IMG/VR virus record: IMGVR_UViG_3300013117_000086
Location: 1 to 50,838 of that record
Reading direction: 5' to 3' (one strand)
DNA: 50,838 nt
Source: a virus
The position numbers were made by a program, and so were the translations under genes. The stretch's first letter is position 1, and every line of letters starts with the position of its first letter. The notes beneath the pieces were generated by a model. That model had not been told where the DNA came from. It saw nothing but the letters and a program-made list of their open reading frames with translations, and ran no database searches. Below are positions 8,339-14,520 of this stretch, piece by piece.

Positions 8339-8545
8339 TTACTCACATGTGTCTTTTTCTCCGCAGCATTCGCAGCATATTTCTTTATCGCAACTGCTGT
8401 AGATAGCTGCTACGGGTTCTATATTTTTTCCACAACATTTACATTCCATGCTAACCTCCTTTGTACTCTCGCCTGATATCGTTACATATATCACTATAAT
8501 TAATAGGTATACTACAAACCATGGTATCTTACGGTTATCTATCAT
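8339..8545 (-). CDS. Micro zinc-knuckle protein with optional membrane-anchored form (68 or 36 aa)
   Basis: One frame with two plausible starts. From ATG 8545, coupled by an ATGA-type overlap to the upstream gene, the product begins with one membrane segment (WFVVYLLIIVIYVTI) and runs into a cysteine-rich domain. From ATG 8449, 5 nt after a strong AAAGGAGG, only the 36-residue cysteine domain is made: CKCC at the start and CDKEICCECC near the end. That pattern is shared with the 41-residue protein at 49368-49493, so they are probably paralogues. The better ribosome site favours the short form, but the open membrane-coding extension is hard to explain by chance. Confidence 0.6.
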   Translation of the reverse strand: MIDNRKIPWFVVYLLIIVIYVTISGESTKEVSMECKCCGKNIEPVAAIYSSCDKEICCECCGEKDTCE

Positions 8546-8780
8546 TTTCTTTAGAATTTCTTCTCTTTAGACTTTCTTCTCTCTGTGCTCTCCAATCTTT
8601 TGCACAAAAGTTACCAGGCAAAAACATCTTTGTGCCATAAATTTCTTCTTTAAAATTATAAAATTTTATAAACTCGATTCTAAGTTCCTCCGAAGTATCT
8701 TCAGATAAAAGAAGTTCGTCGGTTTCTTTATCTAAAACCAGCTCCACAAATTTACCTCCATTTATATGATATCTACCCAT
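8535..8780 (-). CDS. Hypothetical protein (81 aa)
   Basis: Unrecognised. It has an acidic, beta-rich N-terminus (MGRYHINGGKFVELVLDKET) and a basic C-terminus (AQREESLKRRNSKENDR). ATG 8780 is preferred because GGAGG lies 8 nt upstream; the GTG at 8795 would sit inside that site. The start overlaps the preceding 57-residue gene by 8 bp and the stop overlaps the next start, so the three are coupled. Confidence 0.65.
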   Translation of the reverse strand: MGRYHINGGKFVELVLDKETDELLLSEDTSEELRIEFIKFYNFKEEIYGTKMFLPGNFCAKDWRAQREESLKRRNSKENDR

Positions 8781-8946
8781 TATCATCACCTCCACTAATA
8801 ACAGGGTTTTCGTAATCTAACAGTGCTTTAATTTCTCCACATCTACATACAGGTAGACCGCATCCGCAGTCGTAGTCGTCCATTCCATGATCTTCAGCAG
8901 CTGCTCCTATATTCTCTTCATGCTCTTCGCTGTCTGTACTATACAT
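8773..8946 (-). CDS. Small acidic CxC-CxC protein (57 aa)
   Basis: ATG 8944-8946 follows a near-perfect AAGGAGGTATAATA site. The protein is acidic (STDSEEHEENIGAAAEDHG) and has a compact cluster CGCGLPVCRCG that could bind a metal. The stop lies inside the next gene, giving an 8-bp overlap. It is one of several tiny cysteine-rich proteins in the leftward operons. Function unknown. Confidence 0.6.
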   Translation of the reverse strand: MYSTDSEEHEENIGAAAEDHGMDDYDCGCGLPVCRCGEIKALLDYENPVISGGDDNG

Positions 8947-9016
8947 TATTATACCTCCTTATTAAACTAACTGTTAACTACTGTCTTAATTTCGATCCTA
9001 TAAAGATTTTAGTAGT

Positions 9017-9048
9017 ACCATATACCTACGAAATCGTAGGTATATGGT
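9017..9048. repeat. Perfect inverted repeat (15-bp arms, 2-nt loop)
   Basis: The arm ACCATATACCTACGA (9017-9031) is followed by AA and its exact complement (9034-9048). The stop codon of the leftward 165-residue gene lies within it. No long U-run follows on either strand, so it may be a weak terminator, an RNA-processing hairpin or a protein-binding palindrome. Confidence 0.75.
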
Positions 9049-9523
9049 CAGAAAAGTACTTCATGGAAATTTTTTCGAGGTGCCTCAAATCGCTATACCC
9101 ACCCTTTGTGTACGTTACATTGAGCTCCTCCACAGGAGTGATTATCTCAGTAGCAGGATCTACATGTACTGCTATTTTATTCACTACATCATAATAGTAA
9201 TACCCATATCCTAACTTTTTCACCGACGTGATTGCAGCTTGCTTATTAGCGGCTATTTTTACAAGGTTACTGTCTGGTATTTTATGGAAGGGTTTCTTTA
9301 AACGATTGAGTATATCGGAGTCAGTCGTTAACCTGCTGCTTTCTTCTTTGTGAATAATATAATCAAATAGATACGTCTGTAACTCAGAGTCAAGCACAAA
9401 TGTATCATCCCACATATCATATCCGTCAGCGTAGTCATCCGCACCGAATAGATCCCCCATAAATCCTGGCATACTGTACTCAGGAGTACTTAGGAGTACT
9501 CCCGCAAGGTACCAAACTTCCAT
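9026..9523 (-). CDS. Hypothetical protein (165 aa)
   Basis: No family recognised. The N-terminal third is acidic and aromatic (GADDYADGYDMWDDTF); the centre has KKLGYGYYYYDVVNKIAVHVDP, probably a beta hairpin. The start has only a weak AAGG site (ATG 9523), and its last codons run into a perfect 32-bp palindrome. It sits in the 8.3-11.4 kb accessory cluster, whose genes look less well conserved than those of the replication operons. Confidence 0.6.
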   Translation of the reverse strand: MEVWYLAGVLLSTPEYSMPGFMGDLFGADDYADGYDMWDDTFVLDSELQTYLFDYIIHKEESSRLTTDSDILNRLKKPFHKIPDSNLVKIAANKQAAITSVKKLGYGYYYYDVVNKIAVHVDPATEIITPVEELNVTYTKGGYSDLRHLEKISMKYFSDHIPTIS

Positions 9524-9547
9524 AACGCCTTTATACGTATGGTCGTC

Positions 9548-9673
9548 CTATATATAGACGTTGTAATCTTCTTCATTTTGATACTCACCGTCGTAATATA
9601 ATACATACTGTATAATCAAAGTGTTTTGTGTTATTGCCTTCTTGATTCTTCTTTTAAGTCTGTTTCTTTTTAC
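9548..9673 (-). other. Open frame without a canonical start (possible gene remnant)
   Basis: Of the 41 sense codons between two stops, the middle and end look protein-like: basic KRRIKKAITQN, then LIIQYVLYYDGEYQNEEDY. A strong GGAGG site lies just upstream (about 9690), but no ATG, GTG or TTG stands in frame at the right distance; the nearest is an internal TTG. It may be a small gene whose start was lost or frameshifted. The rest of the 9524-9698 gap holds nothing else I can support. Confidence 0.3.
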
Positions 9674-9698
9674 CTATGATAACTTTACCTCCTCAGTA

Positions 9699-9969
9699 TT
9701 ATAAATCTAAAATTCTGTACTTAGAATCTACGTAAAATTTAGAACCTAAAAGTTCAAACAAGTGTAATGTTATTGGGTAACAATCGTAGATACTGTTAGG
9801 TATGTGGTCTATATGTACTACAGCGATAATGTTGTCTTTTCTCACTTTTTTGAACATATTAGTTATGTATTCAACTTCTTTTTCATCATCTATGTCCATC
9901 ATCTATGTCCACACTTGTTATGTCATAGTTAGATAAACATGTCTCAACCATGCTTTTCTGTCCTGCCAT
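9699..9969 (-). pseudogene. Small gene interrupted by a 13-bp tandem duplication
   Basis: From ATG 9969 the frame reads MAGQKSMVETCLSNYDITSV-DIDD and then stops after GHR (9886). From 9899 the same DIDD peptide starts again in another frame and runs on to 9699 as DIDDEKEVEYITNMFKKV. The break is a perfect 13-bp tandem duplication at 9884-9909. Removing one copy gives a single 85-residue protein. The downstream ATG pair has no ribosome site, whereas ATG 9969 is coupled to the end of the upstream gene. The product is unrecognised. The duplication could be a mutation or a reversible switch. Confidence 0.7.
9884..9909. repeat. 13-bp tandem duplication (2 copies)
   Basis: Two adjacent exact copies of CATCATCTATGTC on the plus strand, followed by a partial CA. 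Because 13 is not a multiple of 3, the duplication changes the reading frame of the leftward gene. Confidence 0.95.
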
Positions 9970-9970
9970 C

Positions 9971-10180
9971 CTATCCTGGGCAAAAGGTATACCCGTTTTT
10001 TTCTTTTAATATATCAATTAATTTGTAATCCATATCGATTTTGATAATTTCCTTTTTCGATTCACGTATTAAATATATCGAATTCCTAATATAATGCTGC
10101 ATCCTACGAGTTTCAAGATTTACAGCCACTTGCGTCCAATCTTCGTCAAACCTCTGTTCTAATATCTTTGTATTTTTCAT
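9971..10180 (-). CDS. Hypothetical protein (69 aa)
   Basis: Unrecognised small alpha/beta protein. ATG 10180 follows a good GGAGGTAAAGAG site. The stop lies one base before the ATG of the interrupted gene downstream, implying coupled translation. It contains a basic patch (ETRRMQHYIRNS) but no clear domain. Member of the leftward accessory operon starting at 11.4 kb. Confidence 0.6.
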   Translation of the reverse strand: MKNTKILEQRFDEDWTQVAVNLETRRMQHYIRNSIYLIRESKKEIIKIDMDYKLIDILKEKNGYTFCPG

Positions 10181-10209
10181 CTCTTTACCTCCATTTTATA
10201 GTATTAATT

Positions 10210-10419
10210 CTATAAACTTTCAGCTTTTATTATATACAGCTCAGCTCTTTCAGCTGCTGTACTTGACAATGCTTTTCTTCTGAAATCATCCTCTCCTTTT
10301 ACTGCAGCTGCCCATAGTTCCGATTCTTCCAGATGTGTTTTAGCTATAGCTATCAATCTAGTAGCCTCGTTTCTCTGACCTTCATACTTTTTCTCTAATG
10401 CCTCGATTCTGTTATCCAT
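10210..10419 (-). CDS. Hypothetical helical protein (69 aa)
   Basis: Predicted to be almost entirely helical (RIEALEKKYEGQRNEATRL; DDFRRKALSSTAAERAELYI), possibly a short coiled coil. ATG 10419 is chosen because it sits 8 nt after AGGAGG; the longer frame upstream lacks a ribosome site and is rich in unlikely residues. Function unknown. Confidence 0.6.
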   Translation of the reverse strand: MDNRIEALEKKYEGQRNEATRLIAIAKTHLEESELWAAAVKGEDDFRRKALSSTAAERAELYIIKAESL

Positions 10420-10493
10420 TATTATACCTCCTAAGGCTATCTCTTCAGTACAAGGAGCCAACCCTTGCAGACTGCCGCAGCGGTTTCGAAATT

Positions 10494-10595
10494 TTAGTAA
10501 TCTATAAAAGTATTAAACATTCTTTTATACGCTTCAGCTAGCTTATCATGATTATGTTTAACAAAATCCATTACGTTGCATGGAAGGTATGTCAT
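10494..10595 (-). CDS. Possible micro-protein (33 aa), start uncertain
   Basis: The peptide MTYLPCNVMDFVKHNHDKLA... is open from ATG 10595 to TAA 10494 and looks protein-like (helical C-terminus AEAYKRMFNTFIDY). The strong AAAGGAGG site here is best placed for a different ATG at 10608, whose frame ends after 16 codons. Either the true start is ATG 10595 at long spacing, or a small frameshift separates the two. Low confidence. Confidence 0.35.
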   Translation of the reverse strand: MTYLPCNVMDFVKHNHDKLAEAYKRMFNTFIDY

Positions 10596-10639
10596 ATTTA
10601 GTTAACATGGCTACCTCCTTTAATTTCTGTAATATTTAT

Positions 10640-10668
10640 GGTTAGGGTACAGCCCTTGTACCCTAACC
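10640..10668. repeat. Perfect 12-bp inverted repeat (hairpin)
   Basis: GGTTAGGGTACA (10640-10651), loop GCCCT, then the exact complement (10657-10668). It is GC-richer than its surroundings and lies between two small leftward genes. No U-run follows on the minus strand, so transcript processing or partial termination is more likely than a strong terminator. Confidence 0.75.
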
Positions 10669-10696
10669 CTTTACCTGTTACCCGTTACAAACATAA

Positions 10697-10957
10697 TCAG
10701 GTAAGTCTGTTATATTCCTTTAATTCAGCACCCTTGATCTGTGCTGCGAACCAGTTAAGCTCTTGGATACTTTCTTTTACGTAGTACTCTTTACACTCTA
10801 TATCATACTCTGAATAATCATTCTCTATAGCTTCTATGTAATCAGATAATACATGTATAATATCTGATACTTTAAATCTAAAACATTGCTTTATACTCGC
10901 TCTCTTCTCTCTGTAAATTTCTAACAATTCTTTTAATGGTCTTATTTCTCTAGTCAT
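10697..10957 (-). CDS. Hypothetical helical protein (86 aa)
   Basis: Unrecognised, predicted all-helical (PLKELLEIYREKRASIKQ; DIIHVLSDYIEAIENDY). ATG 10957 follows an AAGGAGTGATCGAAA site. It lies in the accessory operon driven from 11.42 kb. No membrane or metal motif is present. Confidence 0.6.
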   Translation of the reverse strand: MTREIRPLKELLEIYREKRASIKQCFRFKVSDIIHVLSDYIEAIENDYSEYDIECKEYYVKESIQELNWFAAQIKGAELKEYNRLT

Positions 10958-10970
10958 TTTCGATCACTCC

Positions 10971-11162
10971 TTAGAATTTTAAGTTATTAAGTTTTGATAA
11001 TTCAGTAGCGGTTAACTCTCTTACAGGTTCTTCTTTTCGCTCTTTTTTACTGTAGTCTACGTCATCAAATTCCACCACACCATCAAGTATGAATATCGAT
11101 ACTCCTCTATCTTTCGCCTGTTGAACTCTTTCCTCTCTAGTCATTATAGTTAATTTAGTCAT
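10971..11162 (-). CDS. Hypothetical protein (about 63 aa, start uncertain)
   Basis: The conserved-looking part begins MTREERVQQAKDRGVSIFIL, a helix followed by a beta strand, then an acidic stretch. Three starts are possible: ATG 11219 would overlap the previous gene by 38 bp and lacks a ribosome site; ATG 11162 directly abuts GGAG; ATG 11144 is 18 nt from GGAG. None is ideal, so the N-terminus is open. Function unknown. Confidence 0.5.
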   Translation of the reverse strand: MTKLTIMTREERVQQAKDRGVSIFILDGVVEFDDVDYSKKERKEEPVRELTATELSKLNNLKF

Positions 11163-11181
11163 CTCCTTTATAGGTTTCGGA

Positions 11182-11394
11182 TTAATTATTTTCCATAAAC
11201 TGATGTATTTCGTCAGCATTGAAATCTTTGAACATATGATACTGCTTTCTTGAAAGATCTCTCATACTGCTCTCGATAAATTTACACCATTCTATGATTA
11301 GATTGAAATCCAACTGCGTCTTGATTTCATACATTTGACTTAACATATTATAACTCATCATAAATCTTTCTTTTAATCTACCTGTTTTTACCAC
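11182..11394 (-). CDS. Hypothetical protein (70 aa, GTG start), first gene of the accessory operon
   Basis: Helical protein (MSYNMLSQMYEIKTQLDFN; IEWCKFIESSMRDLSRKQY). It starts with GTG 11394, 8 nt after GAGG, and is the first gene after the promoter at 11420-11448. First genes of early phage operons are often host-takeover proteins, but nothing in this sequence identifies such a role. Confidence 0.6.
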   Translation of the reverse strand: MVKTGRLKERFMMSYNMLSQMYEIKTQLDFNLIIEWCKFIESSMRDLSRKQYHMFKDFNADEIHQFMENN

Positions 11395-11419
11395 TTATAT
11401 CACCTCTTGATCTGATATA

Positions 11420-11496
11420 AGTATAGCATAGAAATATAAAAAAGTCTACACTTTTTTTAACTTTTTTTAACTTTTTTTAACTTTTTTTAACTTTTT
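11420..11496 (-). promoter_or_regulatory. Leftward early promoter with four phased A-tract units
   Basis: Minus-strand order: four perfect CTTTTTTTAA units (11451-11490) plus a partial fifth, then -35 TAGACT (11443-11448), 17-bp spacer and -10 TATACT (11420-11425). It drives the 11.4-8.3 kb cluster. The A-tract array lies back to back with the rightward structural promoter and may serve both. Confidence 0.8.
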
Positions 11497-11503
11497 ATGG
11501 ATA

Positions 11504-11532
11504 TTAACATTTTACTTGAATTATGTTAAACT
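11504..11532 (+). promoter_or_regulatory. Rightward structural-operon promoter
   Basis: -35 TTAACA (11504-11509), 17-bp spacer, -10 TAAACT (11527-11532), 28 bp before the terminase small subunit start. The -10 is weaker than in the leftward promoters and lies within a perfect palindrome, which suggests that an activator or repressor times late expression. Confidence 0.55.
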
Positions 11533-11546
11533 TAATTTAAGTTTAA
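11526..11546. promoter_or_regulatory. Palindromic candidate operator over the rightward -10
   Basis: Perfect dyad: TTAAACTTAA, central T, TTAAGTTTAA. It covers the -10 and the transcription start of the rightward promoter and ends before the ribosome site (AGGAGTG) of the first gene. A dimeric DNA-binding protein, such as the helix-turn-helix product of 39640-39915, could bind here. Confidence 0.55.
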
Positions 11547-11560
11547 ACAGGAGTGATATT

Positions 11561-12532
11561 ATGAGTAAAGACAATAAGAAAAAGCAAGCTAGAAAATTAT
11601 ATGAAAGTCCTGATAACTCTCTATATACTTTAGAGGATGTAGCAGATCATTTAGACTGTTCTGTAAGTTGTATAAAAAAATATGCAGCTGAAGACAGTAG
11701 AAACGGTCATAAATGGAAAAAAGTACCTAGATTAAGAAATAGCAAGAAACAAAATGATAATAGTTTTGAAAAAGATGTGCTGAAGGGTAACCATAGACAG
11801 CCTGCCTCGTCTAACCATTCTGACGGTAAAGTAACTGTCAGAAAAACATACGTAGACGGCGAGGCTGTCAAGGACATTCTAGGGTTTAACCCCCTAGACG
11901 AGACTTTTAAAGCCCCCGATCTAACAGATAGAGAGAAAATGTTCTGTTATTTCTTTTTAGAAACTTTCAGTGTGAAAAATGCTGCTGTAAAAGCAGGTTA
12001 TGCACCTAAAAATGCAGCTATAATGGGGGCTAGGGTTATGTCTAGACCAGCCGTCACCGCTGAAATTAACAGACTAAAAGAAATAATAGCTCACAATTGT
12101 TTTGTAAGCATAGACAGAATTATAAACAAACACGCATCTATAGCCTTCAGTGATCTATCAGATTACGTAGACTACGGACATAAATCAGAATTAGTAGAGG
12201 TCTATGATGAGGACGGTAATGTGGTAGACTATGAAGAGAAAAAAGTGGGGTATTTCAATATAAAACCGTTAGCAGAGGTAGACGGATCTATTATAAAAGA
12301 AGTTAAGCAAGGGAAATACGGTATGGAAATTAAATTAGAGGATAGACAGAAATCATTGGATTTCTTAGCTAACTTTATAGCCGTACCTAAAAAAATCGAT
12401 CAGGATAAACTGGATATAGTTAAAGCCAAATTGAACTTAGATAAGGAGACTACTTTAGAAGAAATGCTTGAAATGGTAAGAAATTTATCAGACGACGGTA
12501 TGGAGGAGTTTATCAATGGGTTACAAGAATAA
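11561..12532 (+). CDS. terS: Terminase small subunit
   Basis: Recognises phage DNA and guides the large terminase in packaging. The N-terminal 45 residues form a helix-turn-helix-like module (YTLEDVADHLDCSVSCIKKY), as in gpP-type terminase ATPase-associated domains. Residues about 125-180 match the Terminase_2 pattern (LTDREKMFCYFFLET...NAAVKAGYAPKNAA...VMSRPAV). The start is ATG 11561 after AGGAGTGATATT; the longer frame upstream begins in the promoter. The end overlaps the large subunit start by 17 bp, so the two are translationally coupled. First gene of the rightward operon. Confidence 0.9.
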   Translation: MSKDNKKKQARKLYESPDNSLYTLEDVADHLDCSVSCIKKYAAEDSRNGHKWKKVPRLRNSKKQNDNSFEKDVLKGNHRQPASSNHSDGKVTVRKTYVDGEAVKDILGFNPLDETFKAPDLTDREKMFCYFFLETFSVKNAAVKAGYAPKNAAIMGARVMSRPAVTAEINRLKEIIAHNCFVSIDRIINKHASIAFSDLSDYVDYGHKSELVEVYDEDGNVVDYEEKKVGYFNIKPLAEVDGSIIKEVKQGKYGMEIKLEDRQKSLDFLANFIAVPKKIDQDKLDIVKAKLNLDKETTLEEMLEMVRNLSDDGMEEFINGLQE

Positions 12533-13982
12533 CTTACATAAATTAGCTGTATTTAGTAACAATTATCTAAAAGAGAGAAAACAGGCTAGAACTAGTTTCA
12601 AGCATTATATAATTTTCATGAAAAAACATACATATGAGATGTCGTGGTTTCATGAGGTTATAATAGATGAATTAAATGATTTTATATTAAATGACGTAAA
12701 AAAACTAATGTTGTTTGCACCTCCGCAACATGGTAAAAGCGAACTATCGTCGAGGCTGGCACCTAGTTTCATATTAGGTGTTAACCCATCCTTGAAATTA
12801 GCGATAGTTTGCTATGCCAAAACAATTGCAGAGGATTTCAGTAGTGATGTACAAGAGATAATAAGCTCGCAGAAGTATGGAGAACTTTTCCCTAACACAA
12901 AAATCGATGGTGTCAGAGGGGTAAAAAGAGGGACTCTAAAGAGAAACAATTATATAGTAAAAACTTCTGAGGGTGGTTATTTGATATCGGTAGGGGTGGG
13001 CGGTCCGCTAACCTCAAAATCGGTAGATATCGCTATTATAGATGATTTATACAAGTCAAAAGAGGACGCCTGGTCGTCACTCTACAGAAACAAAGTATGG
13101 AACTGGTATTTCTATGTTTTAGAAAGAAGATTACATAGAAACAGTAAAATACTGATTCTATACACCAGGTGGCATGAGGAAGATTTGGCCGGTAAGCTGT
13201 TAGCCAGAGAGCAGGAAAACTGGCGAAAAGTTGTTTTCGAGATACTGAAAACCGGTAAAATAACAGATAAAAGAGACGTTAGAGAAGTAGGGGAGGCCCT
13301 ATGGCCTACTAAACACACAAAAGAGTCTGCTGAAAGATGGAAAAAACTTGACCCTATAAGCTTTGAGGGTCTGGGTCAACAAAATCCTAAACTCGAAAAA
13401 GGTAAGATGTATCCTCGGCATAAGGTATATGTTGAGTTGCCTGATTTTTCGGATTATCATCATATATACAAGGCCTATGGGGATACAGCCGATGAAGGGG
13501 CCGACTACCTGGCAACTGGATCTTACATAGAGTGTGATGGTTACTGTTATATAACAGAGATATTATACACTCAAGATCCTATGGAAGTTACAGAACCTTT
13601 AACAGCAGCTTTGTATGACAGGAATAATGTGAAACAGGCTTTGATAGAAAGCAATAATGGTGGTAAAGGTTTCGCTAGAGAGGTTAGAAGACATCTAAAA
13701 ACCGACCATAGCAATAATGACTGTGCGGTCAATTGGTTTCATCAAAGCGATAATAAACAGGCTCGTATCTGGTCAAATGCTGCGAAAGTAATGAATCGTG
13801 TAATCTTTCCGGACGGTTGGAAAGACAAATATCCAGACGCTTACGCCAGTTTTGTGAACTTTATGAGGGTGGGAAAAAATGAACATGACGATTTTCAGGA
13901 CTTTTTAACCGGTATAGTAGAGAATATAGAGACTATACCAGATGATGATATAGGGGTATATTTTGATAATGAAATGGTATAA
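12516..13982 (+). CDS. terL: Terminase large subunit (packaging ATPase/nuclease)
   Basis: Motor that pumps DNA into the prohead and cuts concatemers. The N-terminal ATPase has Walker A (FAPPQHGKSE, about residue 70), Walker B (DIAIIDDLYKS) and the coupling motif in ILYTRWHEEDLAG. The C-terminal RNase H-like nuclease shows acidic YGDTADEGADY and the late DDFQDFLTG. Length 488 aa is typical. ATG 12516 follows GGAGTTTATCA inside the end of the small subunit gene. Directly downstream, where the portal normally follows, lies the 488-bp inverted-repeat element. Confidence 0.93.
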   Translation: MGYKNNLHKLAVFSNNYLKERKQARTSFKHYIIFMKKHTYEMSWFHEVIIDELNDFILNDVKKLMLFAPPQHGKSELSSRLAPSFILGVNPSLKLAIVCYAKTIAEDFSSDVQEIISSQKYGELFPNTKIDGVRGVKRGTLKRNNYIVKTSEGGYLISVGVGGPLTSKSVDIAIIDDLYKSKEDAWSSLYRNKVWNWYFYVLERRLHRNSKILILYTRWHEEDLAGKLLAREQENWRKVVFEILKTGKITDKRDVREVGEALWPTKHTKESAERWKKLDPISFEGLGQQNPKLEKGKMYPRHKVYVELPDFSDYHHIYKAYGDTADEGADYLATGSYIECDGYCYITEILYTQDPMEVTEPLTAALYDRNNVKQALIESNNGGKGFAREVRRHLKTDHSNNDCAVNWFHQSDNKQARIWSNAAKVMNRVIFPDGWKDKYPDAYASFVNFMRVGKNEHDDFQDFLTGIVENIETIPDDDIGVYFDNEMV

Positions 13983-13988
13983 TATTAC

Positions 13989-14476
13989 TTTATTTTTTCG
14001 AAAAAAGTCGCCCTCAGAGAAAACGATCTTGTTGTGCGTAAGGAGACGCCGGTATTGAAAGGTATTTAGATAGTAGATTTTACAAGTTCTTTCGAAGAGG
14101 CTTGCGCCGGTGGTTAACAATTGTTAGTTATTTGCATTCCTGGTGACTCAAGGAAATGGTTTTTAGATTATTATAACTGTTATTTAATGTATTCCAGCTA
14201 ACTCAAGGAAATGGTTTAGATATATTTCAGGTACATTATTTTTATACATTTTCATTTCCTTGAGTCACCAGAAACGTAAATATACTATGTATATATTATT
14301 ACAAAACCATTTCCTTGAGTCACCAGGAACACAAAGAAATAATTGTTAACCACATTGGTACTTACAGGTCCAGGATTTTAAGGATTTTTAGGGCAAAATA
14401 TAAGGTTCAGACCCGGCGTCTCCTTACGCACAACAAGATCGTTTTCTCTGAGGGCGACTTTTTTCGAAAAAATAAA
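13989..14476. repeat. Nested inverted-repeat element between terL and portal
   Basis: Outer arms of 64 bp are perfect inverted copies (13989-14052 and 14413-14476). Moving inward: a 13-bp pair built on GTGGTTAACAATT (14110-14122 / 14341-14353), a perfect 27-bp pair containing TGACTCAAGGAAATGG (14137-14163 / 14303-14329), and a third, diverged pair with the same core (14192-14218 / 14253-14274). The CTCAAGGAAATG core thus occurs four times, two in each direction. Each outer arm contains the palindrome TTTTTTCGAAAAAA. The element starts 7 bp after the terL stop and ends about 30 bp before the portal ribosome site. I see no convincing coding frame in it. Origin, packaging signal, mobile MITE-like insertion and RNA-processing signal are all possible. 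Confidence 0.95.
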
Positions 14477-14520
14477 TATATATTAAAATACAGTACTTTT
14501 GTAAGTGGGAGGTGATAAAG

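Noticed and set aside
13905-14120. Leftward 71-codon frame entering the left arm of the inverted repeat
   Set aside because: It shares the peptide RRLLTHNKIVFSEGDFFRKN with a rightward frame at 14315-14515 only because the arms are inverted copies; neither has a ribosome site.
14315-14515. Rightward 66-codon frame before the portal
   Set aside because: Mirror of the above; it runs through the 64-bp arm, lacks a ribosome site and overlaps the portal's site.
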